Below are positions 5,865 to 6,845 of a stretch of 6,845 bases of DNA, in pieces. The first letter of the stretch is position 1; each line of letters begins with the position of its first letter. The stretch lies in assembly GCA_018715465.1 (NCBI GenBank), contig DVLN01000133.1, forward strand, positions 1 to 6,845. Direction: 5' to 3'. The stretch is from Candidatus Faecivivens stercorigallinarum. Lineage in GTDB: Bacteria > Bacillota > Clostridia > Oscillospirales > Ruminococcaceae. The notes below the pieces were generated by a model. The model ran no database searches, was not told where the DNA came from, and saw only the letters and a program-made list of their open reading frames with translations. Position numbers and translations under genes: made by a program.

Positions 5865-6704
5865 ATGGATTTTTCAAATATTTACCTGTTTTCGGATATC
5901 GACGGAACGCTTGGGGTGGCAGGCGTCGGAATTCCAGTCCGTAACTATGACGCCATCCGCCGGTTTGTCCGCAAAGGCGGCCACTTCGGGCTCTGTACCG
6001 GACGTTGGGTTACCGACATCACCCATTTTGTCCGTGGTCTGCCGGTCAATCTCCCCTGCATTATCAACAATGGTGCGGCAGTATGTGAACTTCCCTCCGG
6101 CAAAATTCTTTCCAGCATCCCACTTCCTGCACAGGCAATGAACTATGCCCGGGAAATCGCCGCACTTGACCCCTGTATTCAGGTCATCGGCGTCAATGAA
6201 AGCGGTTATTACTGTCTGTCCGATAGGTCAGACGAAAAGGAAGCCCACCTCATCCGGGAACGGTTCCCGGTTATAAGCTGGGATACATTTGAAGGGCCGT
6301 TTTTGAAGTTTTTGTTCAGCTGTCCGTCGGAACAGAGTGAACAGCTTCTCAGCCGTGCGCGGGGATTGGGCCACAAGGATGTCTGCTATACCTGGTCGGG
6401 CATGTCATTTGAAATGATTCCCGCCGGCATCAACAAAGGCACCGGACTGCTCAGCCTCTGTGCCGCCCGGCATATCCCGCGGGAAAATACCGTATTCATC
6501 GGCGACAGCTATAACGATCGTGAGATGTTCATGACAGCAGGTTTCCCGGTCTGCGTCGCCGGAACCCCCAAAGACCTGGCCGGGCTGTGCCGGATGCAGG
6601 TCGGTGAATGCCTTTCCGGCGCGGTCGCTGATCTAATCGAATGGCTGGAAGCACATCCCGAACAACTTGGTGCACGCAGGCTCAAAAGCTGGGGCGCAGA
6701 CTAA
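5865..6704 (+). CDS. HAD-superfamily phosphatase, Cof type (class IIB)
   Basis: A predicted Mg2+-dependent phosphomonoester hydrolase of 279 residues, cytosolic. All four HAD motifs are present: motif I FSDIDGTL with nucleophile Asp11 and acid/base Asp13, motif II CTGR with Thr45, motif III Lys191 (INKGTG), and motif IV GDSYND (213-218) with Asp214 and Asp218. The region between Arg47 and about residue 185 is the alpha/beta cap that sets substrate choice in Cof-like enzymes. Cys44 precedes the motif II Thr where Ala or Ser is more usual. AGAAAGGA lies 9 nt before the ATG, and the gene follows the phosphodiesterase gene after 25 nt. In this setting it would dephosphorylate the monoester released by that enzyme, for example glycerol-3-phosphate, phosphocholine or an inositol phosphate (inference). 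Cof-like enzymes are often promiscuous, so the substrate cannot be read from the sequence. Confidence 0.9.
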   Translation: MDFSNIYLFSDIDGTLGVAGVGIPVRNYDAIRRFVRKGGHFGLCTGRWVTDITHFVRGLPVNLPCIINNGAAVCELPSGKILSSIPLPAQAMNYAREIAALDPCIQVIGVNESGYYCLSDRSDEKEAHLIRERFPVISWDTFEGPFLKFLFSCPSEQSEQLLSRARGLGHKDVCYTWSGMSFEMIPAGINKGTGLLSLCAARHIPRENTVFIGDSYNDREMFMTAGFPVCVAGTPKDLAGLCRMQVGECLSGAVADLIEWLEAHPEQLGARRLKSWGAD

Positions 6705-6755
6705 TGTCCAATTAAATCAATACTAATAAGAATAAGACTGATCTGAGTGATACTG

Positions 6756-6823
6756 ATCCATCTATCTATCCGGCGGTACGACCTCCGGAAGATAGACCGC
6801 CTACGGCGGCTGATACGATGGAT
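6756..6823. other. Compound hairpin element downstream of the operon
   Basis: Two adjacent hairpins sit inside an outer inverted repeat. Hairpin 1 (6761-6796) pairs 14 bp around a TACGA loop, with one bulged A (6768) and one C-T mismatch (6774/6784). Hairpin 2 (6797-6809) is CCGCC-TAC-GGCGG. ATCCATC (6756-6762) and GATGGAT (6817-6823) bracket both; the outer stem competes with the foot of hairpin 1. GGCGG at 6772-6776 could also pair with the CCGCC of hairpin 2, giving an alternative fold. No T-run follows, so it is not a classical terminator. It may be an operon-end structure, the leader of a gene beyond the window, or a dispersed palindromic repeat. Confidence 0.45.
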
Positions 6824-6832
6824 ACGATACGA
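6812..6832. repeat. Triplicated GATACGA motif
   Basis: GATACGA occurs at 6812-6818, 6821-6827 and 6826-6832, the last two overlapping by two bases. It directly follows the compound hairpin and runs nearly to the window end. I see no coding region in 6705-6845. Confidence 0.6.
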
Positions 6833-6845
6833 GCCTATCGGGAGA

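Overview
The window looks like chromosomal DNA from a Gram-positive anaerobe, most likely a Clostridia-type Bacillota. This rests on strong AAAGGAG/AAGGA ribosome binding sites, a lipoprotein-anchored solute-binding protein with a long Ser/Ala-rich linker, short intergenic gaps and moderately GC-rich codon use (judged by eye, not counted). The species cannot be told from the sequence. All six genes lie on the + strand and read as one operon. There is no RNA gene, CRISPR array, transposase or phage gene.

Layout: 1-61 is a short AT-rich leader with a possible promoter. 62-1108 encodes a MalK/UgpC-type ABC ATPase. 1114-2064 and 2086-2949 encode two CUT1-type permeases (UgpA- and UgpE-like). 2950-3055 is a leader with two interlocking inverted repeats. 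3056-4414 encodes a UgpB-like lipoprotein. 4415-4528 holds a strong stem-loop. 4529-5839 encodes a cytosolic nucleotide pyrophosphatase/phosphodiesterase (NPP) of the alkaline phosphatase superfamily. 5865-6704 encodes a Cof-type HAD phosphatase. 6705-6845 is non-coding and ends in a repeat-rich, hairpin-forming element.

How they may work together (inference): the binding protein keeps counterparts of the residues I remember as contacting glycerol-3-phosphate in E. coli UgpB, but lacks one of the two stacking tryptophans. That fits a glycerophosphodiester ligand better than glycerol-3-phosphate itself. The importer would bring the phosphodiester into the cell intact. The NPP-type enzyme, which has a complete metal site and nucleophile and no signal peptide, would split it into an alcohol and a phosphomonoester. 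The HAD enzyme would then release phosphate. The arrangement resembles E. coli ugpBAECQ with the GDPD-type UgpQ replaced by an unrelated phosphodiesterase and a phosphatase added. This two-enzyme uptake-and-hydrolysis cassette is the most interesting thing in the window; its real substrate is unknown.
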